From the NCBI GenBank assembly GCA_047623825.1, contig JBLHOS010000060.1, forward strand, positions 1 through 18,824: DNA of 18,824 nucleotides, written 5' to 3'. How positions within the stretch are numbered: position 1 is the stretch's first letter; each line of letters begins with the position of its first letter. Position numbers and translations under genes: made by a program. The notes under the pieces were generated by a model. The model worked only from the letters and a program-made list of their open reading frames with translations. It was not told where the DNA came from and searched no databases. The DNA comes from JBLHOS01 sp047623825 (GTDB lineage: Bacteria > Pseudomonadota > Alphaproteobacteria > Rhodobacterales > Rhodobacteraceae). Of the stretch, positions 7,379 to 16,409 are shown piece after piece.

Positions 7379-9445
7379 TTAACGCCGCCCTTCGCGAAGC
7401 CACGCAGCCAGCATCAGTCCAGCGGCCAACAATAAGAAAATCCAGGCAGAAATCAGCGGCCGCACCGTTACATCCGTCGTCAGATAGGCTGCCCTCGGGG
7501 TCAAGCCTATCCAGCCGCGACCAGCGGCATTGCGCCTCTCAGCCACGCGTCGCAAATCCGGGAGGCCGTCTTCCAACCGTAAAATACCACCGCGCAGCAC
7601 CCCCACCGCTGGTTCCAGACGCGTGCCACTTGCAATCGTCTCTTCAAATTCTCGCGGTGCTGCGGGGCCCAAGGCAATGACCGTTTCCAGATCACCCTCG
7701 GCCAGCCGGTAAAGCCCGACATCTGTGCCACTGACCTCCGCGCTAAAACGACCTGGCGCCACTTCTTCCAGTTCAAGCAACTGCTGGGATCCATCTGGCG
7801 CCGTGATGGTCACAGCCCCGATTGCACCGGCGAGCGTCTGGCGCGTGACCCGCAAGTTCTGCCCAACGGCCTCGGCGCGCAACGCCTCTTCCTCAAGGTC
7901 TGGCTCTGCCATCATCCAATGGGCCAGACGGCGCAGCAGTTCCAGTTGCGGCCCCCCGCCTTCATAGCCCCGATCCCACAGCCATGCGTGGTCAGAGGCC
8001 AACAGCGCCACGCGCCCCTCTCCGACCCGATCCAGCATCAATAGCGGTGCGTCATCTGCCCCTTGCATCACAGTTTGCCCGCTCTGCTCAGTCAACTCAA
8101 TCTGGCGAAACCAGCGCCCCCAGGGCGCATCGGGGTCCGACAGCGGCGCATGTGCAGACTGCAACCCAGTCGTCACTGGATGCCGGTTTCCCAGATCTGT
8201 GACCATTGGCAAGAACGGCGTCTCCATCACCCGTGCTGTAGGCCGACCCGGCATAATATTAGCCAGCGGCGTGCGGTAGAGCGAGTCTGCCGAGGCAAAA
8301 TCAGGCCCTGCCGCCACCAACAAAGCCCCACCATTTTCGACATATTGCCGGACGTTGTCCAAATACAGCATCGGTAGGATACCGCGACGGCGGTAGCGGT
8401 CAAAGATGATCAGATCGAACTCATCAATCGCCTCCATGAACAGCTCACGGGTTGGAAAGGCGATCAGCGACAACTCAGTTACGGGAACGCCGTCTTGCTT
8501 ATTGGGTGGGCGCAGAATGGTGAAATGTACCAGATCGACCGATGGATCGGACTTCAGCAAATTACGCCATGTCCGCTGGCCCGGATGCGGTTGACCACTG
8601 ACCAACAAAACCCGCAACCGGTCACGCACGCCGTTGATCTGCACAACGGCTGAGTTATTGCGGTCCGTCAGCTCACCGGTGGCCTCGGGCACCGTAAACT
8701 GTAACACGTTTTGCCCCGCATGATTTAGCGTCAGGGGTAATTCCAGATCCTCCCCGACGGGCACAAGGAACCGGCGCGCCGGATCCCCATCAATTGAGAT
8801 AAACAGCTCCGACGATCCACCCAAACCAGGCGGCACAGCTCCCTGATCCTCCAACCGAACTGTCAAAATGAACTCTTCGTCCAAAATAGCAAACGCCGGC
8901 GCATTGTGAATGACCAGCCGACGGTCCCAATCGGTTTGCCGACCGGTCAGCAGCACGTGCAGCGGGGCCGGCAAATCAGGCGCCAAGCCCGCATCATGCA
9001 ATTGTCCGTCAGTTAACAAGATCGCACCTGCGATCCGGGCGCGCGGCTCAGCGGCCAATACCTCGTTTAAGGCGGTCATCAACAGACTGCCGCTGTCGCC
9101 CTCACCGTCGCCAACACGCACTTCGCGCAACTCCATGCCCAACGCGCCAACCTCGGCTTGTAGGTCCGCCAAAGCCTCAGCCACCTGCGCCCCGCGGTCC
9201 GACAGTCCCTGACTTGCAGTCTCATCAATCACCAGCAAGACAATATCACTTAATGGGTCGCGTTCCTCATTTTGCAGCGCAGGGTTGGCTAGCGCTGCCA
9301 GCAAGGCAATACCGGCCAACGCGCGCATCGGCCAACCTATGAGACCACGCCAGAAGGCCAGCGCCGTCATGACCAACAGGGCGGCCGCCAGCCCCCAGAT
9401 CAGGGGCCATGAAATCAGCGGATCAAACAAGATATCCTGCGCCAT
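7379..9445 (-). CDS. Membrane protein with VWA-like and glutamine-amidotransferase-like domains
   Basis: This 688-aa protein has two or three N-terminal membrane helices (about 10-56) and one C-terminal helix (about 665-685) ending in a basic tail, so the bulk is probably periplasmic. Residues 66-165 look like a von Willebrand A fold: LVIDETAS (71-78) stands where the metal-site DxSxS motif is expected, with Thr in the middle, and LLTDG (143-147) is the usual second element. A beta-rich stretch (180-270) follows. About 275-545 resembles a class I glutamine amidotransferase-like fold (LRVLLVSGQPHPG, DLIIFDRY, NGGALLVAAGPDF) without an obvious catalytic Cys. It is the last gene of the MoxR operon; its ATG lies 2 nt past the preceding stop. 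The biochemical function is not established. Confidence 0.8.
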   Translation of the reverse strand: MAQDILFDPLISWPLIWGLAAALLVMTALAFWRGLIGWPMRALAGIALLAALANPALQNEERDPLSDIVLLVIDETASQGLSDRGAQVAEALADLQAEVGALGMELREVRVGDGEGDSGSLLMTALNEVLAAEPRARIAGAILLTDGQLHDAGLAPDLPAPLHVLLTGRQTDWDRRLVIHNAPAFAILDEEFILTVRLEDQGAVPPGLGGSSELFISIDGDPARRFLVPVGEDLELPLTLNHAGQNVLQFTVPEATGELTDRNNSAVVQINGVRDRLRVLLVSGQPHPGQRTWRNLLKSDPSVDLVHFTILRPPNKQDGVPVTELSLIAFPTRELFMEAIDEFDLIIFDRYRRRGILPMLYLDNVRQYVENGGALLVAAGPDFASADSLYRTPLANIMPGRPTARVMETPFLPMVTDLGNRHPVTTGLQSAHAPLSDPDAPWGRWFRQIELTEQSGQTVMQGADDAPLLMLDRVGEGRVALLASDHAWLWDRGYEGGGPQLELLRRLAHWMMAEPDLEEEALRAEAVGQNLRVTRQTLAGAIGAVTITAPDGSQQLLELEEVAPGRFSAEVSGTDVGLYRLAEGDLETVIALGPAAPREFEETIASGTRLEPAVGVLRGGILRLEDGLPDLRRVAERRNAAGRGWIGLTPRAAYLTTDVTVRPLISAWIFLLLAAGLMLAAWLREGRR

Positions 9446-9447
9446 GC

Positions 9448-12213
9448 CTATTGTCCCAACCGTTCCAGCAATGCCGGGACGTGTACCTGATCCGATTTGT
9501 AGTTCCCGCTAAGGACATGCATCACCAGATTAACGCCAAAGCGGAACGCGATTTCGCGCTGCCGCTCACCGGTATATCCGCGCCCGACCGGGAACATCGC
9601 CCGCCCGCTTTCATCCACAGCCCAGGCACTGGCCCAGTCATTGCCGCCGATCACCACAGGGGTCACACCGTCGTTCAGGTTTCGAAACGGCATACCCTCA
9701 ACCACTTCGGCGTCCGGCGGTGCAGCTTCAACCCAAACATCGCGGCTAAGATGTCGACCAGGAAAATCCTGTAACAGATAGAAGGTTCGGGTCAGCACGT
9801 GATCCTCTGGGATCGGTTCCAGCGGTGGAATATCCAGCGGAGCCGCCAGTTCGCGCAACCGCCGCCCGTTTGGCGTAGCCGATCCAAAGCGTCCGATATC
9901 AGCGTCTCGCGTATCGAAAACGATCATGCCGCCAGACCGCAGATAGGTATTCAGCCGAGCGTACGCCTCTGACGACGGGATCGGCTGATCCGGCGTTATC
10001 GGCCAATAAAGCATCGGGAAGAACGCCAGCTCATCCAACTCAAGGTTCACGCCCAGTGGCTCTGCTGGTTCAACCGAGGTGCGCCGGAACAAGGTTGTAC
10101 TTAACCCGGTCAGCCCAGCGTAGGACACCTGATCCAGGCGGCTATCGCCGGTCATGACATAGGCCAAAGTAATCTCGGACGTGGCAAGGATCGCCAGTTC
10201 ATCCTGCGCTGACAGCTGCGCATCAGCTGGCGCCACCATCAACGCCAAGCCCATCACCACCGCGGCCGCACCAGAAGACCGGCGCACCAGCGACAAACGC
10301 CCCGACAGCCACAGTGCCGCCAAACTATCAACCAGCAGCAAGATCAACGCAGTGCTCAAAAATGCCGCCATCAGCTCAGTTGCGGCCTCTACTGACATGC
10401 CTTCCAGCCGAACGCTGGCGGGCCAAACCGCCGGGCGCAATTCGGTTTCGGCACCGATCACGTTGCGCGCCACGCGGCGATCACCGCCCGCGTAAAGCCC
10501 CGGCAACAGACCCGCAGACAGCTGTGCGCGCGCCAGATCGAGACCCGCAACCCCCGGCCGGCTGCCGGCATCGCGCACCTGACCAAACCCGTCCAGCACC
10601 AGTTCAGGCACCCAAGTGATGCCTTCCATATCCGCTGCATCCGGGCTGATCGGCCGAGTTGAAATCGCCAATCGCTCAAGCATCTGCACAAACAGTCCCG
10701 ACAATGGCAGGCTCGACCATTCCGCATTCGCCGTGACATGGAACAAGATCACTTGCCCCTGCCCCAGAGGTTTGCGCGTGACCAGCGGCGTGCCATCGGC
10801 AAGTGCGGCAATCGTGCGCTCTGACAATGTCGGATCGGGCTGCGCCAAAACCTGTGAGGTCACAACCACATCTTCGGGCACCTGCAGCCCATAAAACGGC
10901 GTATCATCCGCAAACGGTCGGATCGCTTGCGGTTCGCCCCAGCTCATAGCGCCACCAACAGACCGGCCGCCCGCCCGCAGGCGCACTGGCATCAACGGCT
11001 CCTCGGCACTGCGCCCCACGTCAGATCCGGCAAGTCGAGGCCCGGCGAACCGCACCAAAAGCCCACCGGCTTTGACCCAGTCCTGCAATCCTTGGTCCTC
11101 TATTGGGCTAAGTTGCGCAATATCTGCCAGCATGATCACATCTGGATTTGCCAGCAGCATGTCACTCAGCTCACCTTCCAGCAGGTCTGCTGTTGGCTCC
11201 AACGCTTGGCGCAGATAATGTAGTGCTGACAGCAGTTCCTGCCCCTCTTGATCCGCGGCCCCAGCCAGCAAGGCCACCTCGCGCCGTTGTAGCGCGTCAT
11301 CAGTCAGCACCACGGCACCGGCACCCCGAACCTCAGCAATTTCAAACCGGCGGATCCGGTTGCGCAATTCGGCGGGCAACGACAAGGACAATTCGGTCTG
11401 GGTCTCGCCGCGCTCAAACCGCATCTCTTGGCGCGCCAGTTCCCGCTCAATCCCGGCTGGATCCAGACCATGGGCGGTCATTGTAACCTGACGCTCTTGG
11501 CCGTCGTTGATGCGCAGAGCGGGTACATAAATGATGCCATCCTCAAATCGTGGCACGCCAAGCGCCAAAACATCCGTCAGGCCCTGAAATACCGTCACCG
11601 ACCCTAACGTTTCAAATTGATCAGCGACAGCGCGGGTTCCATCACGCGCTATCCCATCGGCGAACCAAAAGACCTCCATCGGGCCTTGTAATGTTTCTGC
11701 CCATTCTAGAACGGCCAACATATCAGGCGCAAAGGGATCAGGTGTCAAATTGTCCAACCGCGCGCGCCAAACATCCGCCGATTGCACCTGCAGATCGCCC
11801 GACGGTAAATCTGTCAGTCGCACGAATGAGACCGGCCGCCCGGCGCGCCCCGCCTCCTCCAGCAAAACCCCAGCACGTTCAAGCCGCGCCGACCAGTCCC
11901 GCGCACTGGCCCAACTGCTATCCATCACAACCAACAACGGCCCCGATCCAGCCCGTTCATCAACTGGGTTCAATACCGGTCCCGCAAAGCCGATGATGGC
12001 TGCTGCAACCGCAAGGACCCGCAGCAGCAACAGCCACCACGGTGTTTTATTCGTCTGGCTGTCATCATCCTTCAGCCCCAACAGCAACATCACACCGGGA
12101 AACCGACGACGGATCGGCGCAGGCGGCACTGCGCGCAGCAACCACCACAAAATAGGTAAGGCCAACAGGCCAACCAGCAGCAGCGGGGCCCCAAAAGCAA
12201 GCGAGCCGATCAT
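9448..12213 (-). CDS. BatA-N / DUF4159 domain membrane protein
   Basis: This 921-aa protein begins like the BatA (aerotolerance regulator N-terminal) family: two helices (about 5-27 and 59-78) around a short loop with RRRFPGVMLLLGL. A VWA-like region follows, with VVMDSSWAS at 96-103 as a degenerate metal site. Further helices lie at about 620-665, ending APADAQ like a signal cleavage site. The C-terminal part (about 683-895) is a DUF4159 domain, including LAYVMTGDSRLD, FFPMLYWPI and GGMIVFDTRDAD. Its ATG overlaps the stop of the DUF58 gene (ATGA, 12210-12213). It probably acts at the inner membrane with the MoxR ATPase. Related VWA proteins are thought to be MoxR clients or adaptors; the role of this one is unknown. 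Confidence 0.88.
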   Translation of the reverse strand: MIGSLAFGAPLLLVGLLALPILWWLLRAVPPAPIRRRFPGVMLLLGLKDDDSQTNKTPWWLLLLRVLAVAAAIIGFAGPVLNPVDERAGSGPLLVVMDSSWASARDWSARLERAGVLLEEAGRAGRPVSFVRLTDLPSGDLQVQSADVWRARLDNLTPDPFAPDMLAVLEWAETLQGPMEVFWFADGIARDGTRAVADQFETLGSVTVFQGLTDVLALGVPRFEDGIIYVPALRINDGQERQVTMTAHGLDPAGIERELARQEMRFERGETQTELSLSLPAELRNRIRRFEIAEVRGAGAVVLTDDALQRREVALLAGAADQEGQELLSALHYLRQALEPTADLLEGELSDMLLANPDVIMLADIAQLSPIEDQGLQDWVKAGGLLVRFAGPRLAGSDVGRSAEEPLMPVRLRAGGRSVGGAMSWGEPQAIRPFADDTPFYGLQVPEDVVVTSQVLAQPDPTLSERTIAALADGTPLVTRKPLGQGQVILFHVTANAEWSSLPLSGLFVQMLERLAISTRPISPDAADMEGITWVPELVLDGFGQVRDAGSRPGVAGLDLARAQLSAGLLPGLYAGGDRRVARNVIGAETELRPAVWPASVRLEGMSVEAATELMAAFLSTALILLLVDSLAALWLSGRLSLVRRSSGAAAVVMGLALMVAPADAQLSAQDELAILATSEITLAYVMTGDSRLDQVSYAGLTGLSTTLFRRTSVEPAEPLGVNLELDELAFFPMLYWPITPDQPIPSSEAYARLNTYLRSGGMIVFDTRDADIGRFGSATPNGRRLRELAAPLDIPPLEPIPEDHVLTRTFYLLQDFPGRHLSRDVWVEAAPPDAEVVEGMPFRNLNDGVTPVVIGGNDWASAWAVDESGRAMFPVGRGYTGERQREIAFRFGVNLVMHVLSGNYKSDQVHVPALLERLGQ

Positions 12214-13103
12214 GCGCGCACCCGTTCAAGCGCTCGGTAAAGCCACAGCAACGTAGGTTCCGCCAACTTGTCGGTGTGATGACAGTGATAACGCCAGCCA
12301 GTGCGCCGCGCCACGTCCTGCAATCGCGCTTTGCGGGCAGCCAATCGCTCTAGATACGCCTCGCGTAGGCCTTTGGCCTTTAAGGTCTCAAACCGCACGG
12401 CACCCGACATGCTTTCAAAAACTGTGCGCCCGTCAAACGGAAACGCCTCCTCGTCGGGATCCAGAATTTGCACCAGTGCCCCTTTGACGCCGCGATCAGC
12501 CGCTTGGGTCAGCGCCTTTTCGACCGGCGCAGGATCGCCCAAAAAATCGGAGAAAAACACCGCGCGCGACCCCATCGGCATAACCCTTGGTTTTGGCGCG
12601 CCGTAGTCACCTGCATCCTCAGGATCCATCAGCGCTGCGGCCAGTTTAATCAACTGGCCCTCACCGCCGCGTGGGGGTTCGCTCAGGTGGATCAGGCCGA
12701 CCCGTTCACCGCCGCGCACCGCCAAAACCGCCAGCGCCATCGCCAAAGTCTGGGCCCGACGCAATTTGGAGGGGCGATCCTTGCCACCAGAAAACGTCAT
12801 CGATTGGGCATCATCCACACCCAACATCACGCTTTGCGCCGCCTGCCATTCGGTTTGGCGCACAAAATGCGTGTCTGACAGGGCCGACCGTCGCCAATCG
12901 ATACTGCGGTGGGCATCGCCCGCCTCGGCTTGGCGGTATTGCCAAAACTCATCACCAGTGCCTGCACGCTTGCGGCCATGCTCCCCAAGCAGGATAGTCG
13001 CGGCCAGATGTTGAGCATCGGCCATCAGGACGGGCAGGCTGCTTGCCACCGCCTCTGAGCGGTGCCGCAGCGTATCTGGCGTGTGAAGGGAGGGGTCGGT
13101 CAA
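12210..13103 (-). CDS. DUF58 domain protein
   Basis: This 297-aa cytoplasmic protein belongs to DUF58, which is nearly always encoded beside MoxR ATPases and has a VWA-like fold. The family signature is present: GDEFWQYRQAEAGDAHRSID (50-69) followed by WRRSAL and VRQTEW. The middle has AVFFSDFLGDPAPVE, a VWA-like strand and loop. The start is an unusual TTG at 13103 that overlaps the MoxR stop (TTGA, 13100-13103), with GAGG 4 nt upstream. I chose it because the N-terminal segment LRHRSEAVASSLPVLMADAQ matches what I know of alphaproteobacterial members. There are no membrane helices. Its gene overlaps the next one too, so translation of the operon looks coupled. Confidence 0.9.
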   Translation of the reverse strand: MTDPSLHTPDTLRHRSEAVASSLPVLMADAQHLAATILLGEHGRKRAGTGDEFWQYRQAEAGDAHRSIDWRRSALSDTHFVRQTEWQAAQSVMLGVDDAQSMTFSGGKDRPSKLRRAQTLAMALAVLAVRGGERVGLIHLSEPPRGGEGQLIKLAAALMDPEDAGDYGAPKPRVMPMGSRAVFFSDFLGDPAPVEKALTQAADRGVKGALVQILDPDEEAFPFDGRTVFESMSGAVRFETLKAKGLREAYLERLAARKARLQDVARRTGWRYHCHHTDKLAEPTLLWLYRALERVRA

Positions 13104-14107
13104 GCCGCCGCCTCAATGCGCGTGACCCGCGCTGTGACCTCATTAATCACATCTTCCAGAACCACCCCTTCGGCGCGCGCCGCAAAGCTAAGCGCCATTC
13201 GGTGGCCCAACACCGGACGCGCCATTGCGGCGACATCATCGACCGACGGCACAAGGCGTCCGTCCAGCAACGCACGCGCACGAACCGTCAGCATCAGGGC
13301 TTGGGCCGCCCGTGGACCGGGACCCCATGCGACCGAGCTTTTGACAACATCAGGCGCGTCTTCGGTATCCGGGCGGCAGGCGCGCACAAGATCAAGGATC
13401 AGATCCACAATCGCATCCCCCACCGGCATCCGGCGGACAACAGTTTGTGCTGCGATTAGTTCGGCTGCGGTAAAGACCTGCTCAACCACCGCGGTTTTCG
13501 TCCCGGTTGTCGCCATCAAGATCCCACGCTCGGTTTCCCGGTCCGGGTAATCCACATCGATCTTCATCAAAAAACGGTCCAATTGCGCCTCTGGCAATGG
13601 ATAGGTGCCCTCTTGCTCAATCGGGTTTTGCGTGGCCAGCACATGGAACGGCGCGGGCAAGCTTCGGTGTTGACCCGCGATTGTCACCTCATGTTCCTGC
13701 ATCGCCTGCAATAACGCCGATTGCGTGCGCGGCGACGCGCGGTTGATTTCATCGGCCATCAGCAACTGGCAGAACACCGGGCCCTCCAAAAAGCGAAAGC
13801 TGCGCGATCCGTCAACTGCCGTCTCCAACACTTCGGAGCCCAGAATATCAGACGGCATCAGGTCGGGCGTAAACTGGATCCGCTTACCGTCGAGGCCCAT
13901 CACCGTGCTTAGCGTATCAACCAGCAACGTCTTGCCCAAACCCGGTAAACCCATCAGCAAGGCATGGCCACCCGACAACATTGCGGCCAGCGATAGGTTC
14001 ACCACTTCGTCTTGCCCGATGATCGCTTGCGCAATACTTGCTTTGGCAGCGACCAGCCTTTTTCCTAAGATTTCTATCTCGGCAACTAGGTTTTCGGCGT
14101 CAGGCAT
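13100..14107 (-). CDS. MoxR family AAA+ ATPase
   Basis: This 335-aa protein is a chaperone-like ATPase of the MoxR group, whose members help mature metal-binding or VWA-containing proteins. Walker A is GLPGLGKT (53-60), Walker B is LLMADE (115-120), sensor 1 is ATQN (158-161), and LDRF (176-179) carries a conserved Arg. The C-terminal lid domain has the VAWGPGPRA element typical of MoxR. GGAG lies 8 nt upstream of the ATG. It is the first gene of the four-gene operon MoxR, DUF58, BatA-N/DUF4159, VWA/GATase-like, and it faces the DUF1285 gene across a 61-nt divergent gap. Which protein it acts on is not known, but the operon partners are the obvious candidates. Confidence 0.95.
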   Translation of the reverse strand: MPDAENLVAEIEILGKRLVAAKASIAQAIIGQDEVVNLSLAAMLSGGHALLMGLPGLGKTLLVDTLSTVMGLDGKRIQFTPDLMPSDILGSEVLETAVDGSRSFRFLEGPVFCQLLMADEINRASPRTQSALLQAMQEHEVTIAGQHRSLPAPFHVLATQNPIEQEGTYPLPEAQLDRFLMKIDVDYPDRETERGILMATTGTKTAVVEQVFTAAELIAAQTVVRRMPVGDAIVDLILDLVRACRPDTEDAPDVVKSSVAWGPGPRAAQALMLTVRARALLDGRLVPSVDDVAAMARPVLGHRMALSFAARAEGVVLEDVINEVTARVTRIEAAA

Positions 14108-14168
14108 GGCAAAGCTCCGATCATGGCATATGTGTCAGTACTAAAGACAAATATGGCACCAACCACAA
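14108..14168. promoter_or_regulatory. Divergent 61-bp control region between MoxR and DUF1285 genes
   Basis: All promoter signals for both directions must lie in this short gap or inside the coding ends. It holds a loose dyad, TGTC-AGTACT-AAA-GACA, around the palindrome AGTACT (about 14132-14148). I could not assign convincing -35/-10 boxes, so the position is by context only. Shared control of the two transcripts is possible. Confidence 0.35.
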
Positions 14169-14771
14169 ATGGCAAAAGACATGTCAGGACAAAACATCGT
14201 GAAACCTTCGGCTGAAAGCCTCATGGCCTCCGTAAAAGCCGCCCAAAAATCTGGCAAAGTCCCACCGGTCCACCTGTGGAACCCGCCGTTTTGCGGTGAC
14301 ATCGACATGGAGATCAAGCGCGATGGGACTTGGTTTCATGAAGGAACGCCCATCGGCCGTATGGGATTGGTGCGGTTATTCTCCTCAATCCTCAAGATGG
14401 AAGACGGAAAATACTTTCTCGTGACTCCCGTCGAAAAAGTCGGATTGCGGGTCGAAGATGTGCCCTTTGTCGCACAGGACTTTGAGGTGGCCGGTACAGG
14501 CCCCGAGCAGGTGATAACCTTCACAACCCATGTGGGCGACGCCGTGACTTGCGGCCCTGAAAATCCGCTGCGCGTTGTTCGCGATGCAAGTGGTGAGCCG
14601 TCGCCCTACGTAATGGTCCGCGCTGGACTTGAGGCGCTGATCGATCGCAAAAGTTTTTATCGGCTGGTTGATCTGGGCGTCACAAACAACGTCAACGACA
14701 CCGATTGGTTTGGCATCTGGTCCAGCGGCACTTTTTTCCAGATCATCCCAGTGGATGAGCTGAACTGCTGA
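14169..14771 (+). CDS. DUF1285 domain protein
   Basis: This 200-aa protein carries the DUF1285 features HLWNPPFCGDIDMEIKRDGT (39-58) followed by WFHEGTPIGRMGLVRLFSSI and FLVTPVEKVGLRVEDVPFVA. The family has no established function; a known structure shows two small beta domains. It is soluble and cytoplasmic by sequence. Its divergent placement next to MoxR is a recurring order in alphaproteobacteria as far as I recall, which hints at a link to the MoxR operon. No clear Shine-Dalgarno sequence precedes the ATG at 14169; a second in-frame ATG at 14181 is possible. Confidence 0.88.
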   Translation: MAKDMSGQNIVKPSAESLMASVKAAQKSGKVPPVHLWNPPFCGDIDMEIKRDGTWFHEGTPIGRMGLVRLFSSILKMEDGKYFLVTPVEKVGLRVEDVPFVAQDFEVAGTGPEQVITFTTHVGDAVTCGPENPLRVVRDASGEPSPYVMVRAGLEALIDRKSFYRLVDLGVTNNVNDTDWFGIWSSGTFFQIIPVDELNC

Positions 14772-14867
14772 TCATACCTGCTGCCGCTCACCCCCTGTGC
14801 GACTGTCAGAATTGACCCGACCATCCCAACGCTGCATCGTTTTTCAAAGCGTTTATAGGAGGTCGCA

Positions 14868-15581
14868 ATGTCAAAACCCATCGCCGTCATTATCGGGGCC
14901 GGTTCCGGCCTGTCCGCCGCCCTCGCCCGCCAATTGCACGCCCAAGGCTATGCATTACATCTGGCCGCGCGCGATACCAACAAACTGAGCGATCTGGTCG
15001 TTGAGACTGAGGCGCTGCATTATCAGATGGATGGCAGTGATCCCGCCGCTATGGCCATGCTGTTTGATGCCCTGCCCGCAGCCCCCCGCGTCGCAATCTA
15101 CAATCCCTCCGCCCGCCAGCGCGGACCGATTGCTGAGCTGGATCCAGAAACCGTACGCCGCGCGATTGAGGTTACGGCCTTTGGTGCGTTTTTGATGGGC
15201 CAACAGGCCGCCAAGGCGATGCTGACCAACGAACCGGTGAATGGCAAACGCGGTACGATCTTGTTCACTGGCGCCTCGGCTGGCGTCAAAGGCTTTGCCC
15301 AATCAGCCCCTTTTGCCATGGGTAAGTTTGCTCAACGCGGATTGGCGCAATCCATGGCCCGAGAACTTCATCCAAAAGGGGTGCATGTCGCATGGGTCAA
15401 TATCGATGGCGCAATTGCTGATCCGAACCGGGCGGCGCAGCCCGGTAATGGCGGCGACGACAACGCGGACCGGATGCTACAGCCAGATGCGGTCGCTGCG
15501 GCCTATCTGCAATTGATCGATCAACATCGGTCTGCGTGGTCCAATGAACTGTCGCTCAGACCCTGGACTGAGTCGTTCTAA
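14868..15581 (+). CDS. Short-chain dehydrogenase/reductase-like protein
   Basis: This 237-aa Rossmann-fold protein binds NAD(P) through GAGSGLSAALA (10-20) near the N-terminus. The YNPSA stretch (78-82) stands where SDRs have NNAG, and Ser137 in FTGASAG is the likely catalytic Ser. The usual YxxxK is replaced: Phe149-A-M-G-Lys153, so the proton-donating Tyr is missing. I recall a bacterial SDR subgroup with FAxAKFA at this place, so this may be normal for that subgroup, but normal carbonyl reduction is doubtful. AGGAGG lies 5 nt before the ATG, a strong ribosome site. It is 96 nt after the DUF1285 gene on the same strand and could be cotranscribed. The substrate is unknown. Confidence 0.88.
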   Translation: MSKPIAVIIGAGSGLSAALARQLHAQGYALHLAARDTNKLSDLVVETEALHYQMDGSDPAAMAMLFDALPAAPRVAIYNPSARQRGPIAELDPETVRRAIEVTAFGAFLMGQQAAKAMLTNEPVNGKRGTILFTGASAGVKGFAQSAPFAMGKFAQRGLAQSMARELHPKGVHVAWVNIDGAIADPNRAAQPGNGGDDNADRMLQPDAVAAAYLQLIDQHRSAWSNELSLRPWTESF

Positions 15582-15619
15582 GGGCGACACAGCGCCCCCT
15601 GACAGCCCGCCTGCCGGGA

Positions 15620-15796
15620 TCCGACGAGCTGTCGGTCGCTTCGGATCACTGCATATTCGCCAGTGGGACCCTTATTGGTAATCCAGTCGATGTCCTCGCA
15701 GGGCGGTTTCAATACATTCAGGATCCATACGGCAATTCAATCAGCCTGTTTCAGCCGCAGTCCCGATTAGTCCGTCAACCAGCTGGCGCAAGGTAG
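15620..15796 (+). pseudogene. 3' remnant of a glyoxalase/VOC superfamily gene
   Basis: Reading plus-strand codons ending at TAG 15794-15796 gives SDHCIFASGTLIGNPVDVL followed by GRFQYIQDPYGNSISLFQP. The F-x-Y-x-x-DPxGNxIxLFQ pattern is the C-terminal metal-binding strand of VOC proteins. No start codon or N-terminal half exists: the frame runs back into the end of the SDR gene without VOC-like sequence. So only about the last 55-60 residues survive. The left limit given is approximate. A fragment this short is unlikely to be functional. Confidence 0.55.
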
Positions 15797-16181
15797 GGGC
15801 GCTACGCCGGGGAAAATCATCAGCGCTTTGCCCGATGATGCTCAAAAACAACCAGCAATCAGGTATGCTGATTAGTTTTCAACCCCTATCTGTCTGACAA
15901 TCCTAGCTTTGAGCGTTTGGGAAGAGGGCAAGGTTTGGATTCTTTTTGCGTGGTGCAAACAGACTCTCGTTTGAACCAAACCGTATCAGCGGCCTCAGGT
16001 GGGCGGTGTCACGCAGAGCAGGGTCAAACTCTACGGATCTTTTACTCAGCAGAGCGTCCAAAATTCCTCACCAAAATTCTGAGCTCATCGCCCCAATGGC
16101 CACATTTCCTGAGCGTTTTGGCGGGTTTTATCTACCCCAGTCCTGCCGTGGATATGCAGCGTTGTTCTTCAAAGGTACCTC
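15797..16181. other. Gene-poor stretch before the DUF2798 gene
   Basis: I see no convincing gene on either strand. It holds a direct repeat CCAAAATTC (16058-16066 and 16071-16079), a weak hairpin ATCATC/GATGAT near 15814-15840, and a small dyad TTGC-GTGGT-GCAA near 15946. Longer open frames here have compositions unlike proteins. It must contain the promoter of the DUF2798 gene, which I could not place. Confidence 0.4.
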
Positions 16182-16409
16182 ATGATCCCTGCGCGATTTG
16201 CCCCACTTCTGTTTGGTCTCATCCTGTCGGGCCTAATGTCGTTTCTGGTGTCTGGCATCACCACCTACCGTTTCTTAGGCATGATCGACGGTTTCATGGG
16301 CAATTGGATCCTTGCGTGGTTCAACTCTTGGACAATCGCCTTTCCGACCGTTCTGATCGTAGCGCCGATCAGCCGTGGCTTGGTCGCAAAACTGTTGCGT
16401 CCCGAGTAG
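16182..16409 (+). CDS. DUF2798 family small membrane protein
   Basis: This 75-aa protein has two membrane helices, about residues 6-30 (LLFGLILSGLMSFLVSGI) and 43-65 (ILAWFNSWTIAFPTVLIVAP), joined by a short GMIDGF-containing loop. This matches the small DUF2798 family of unknown function. AAAGG lies 6 nt upstream of the ATG. It stands alone between gene-poor stretches, with no evident partner. Length equals that of the family, so it seems intact. Confidence 0.82.
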   Translation: MIPARFAPLLFGLILSGLMSFLVSGITTYRFLGMIDGFMGNWILAWFNSWTIAFPTVLIVAPISRGLVAKLLRPE

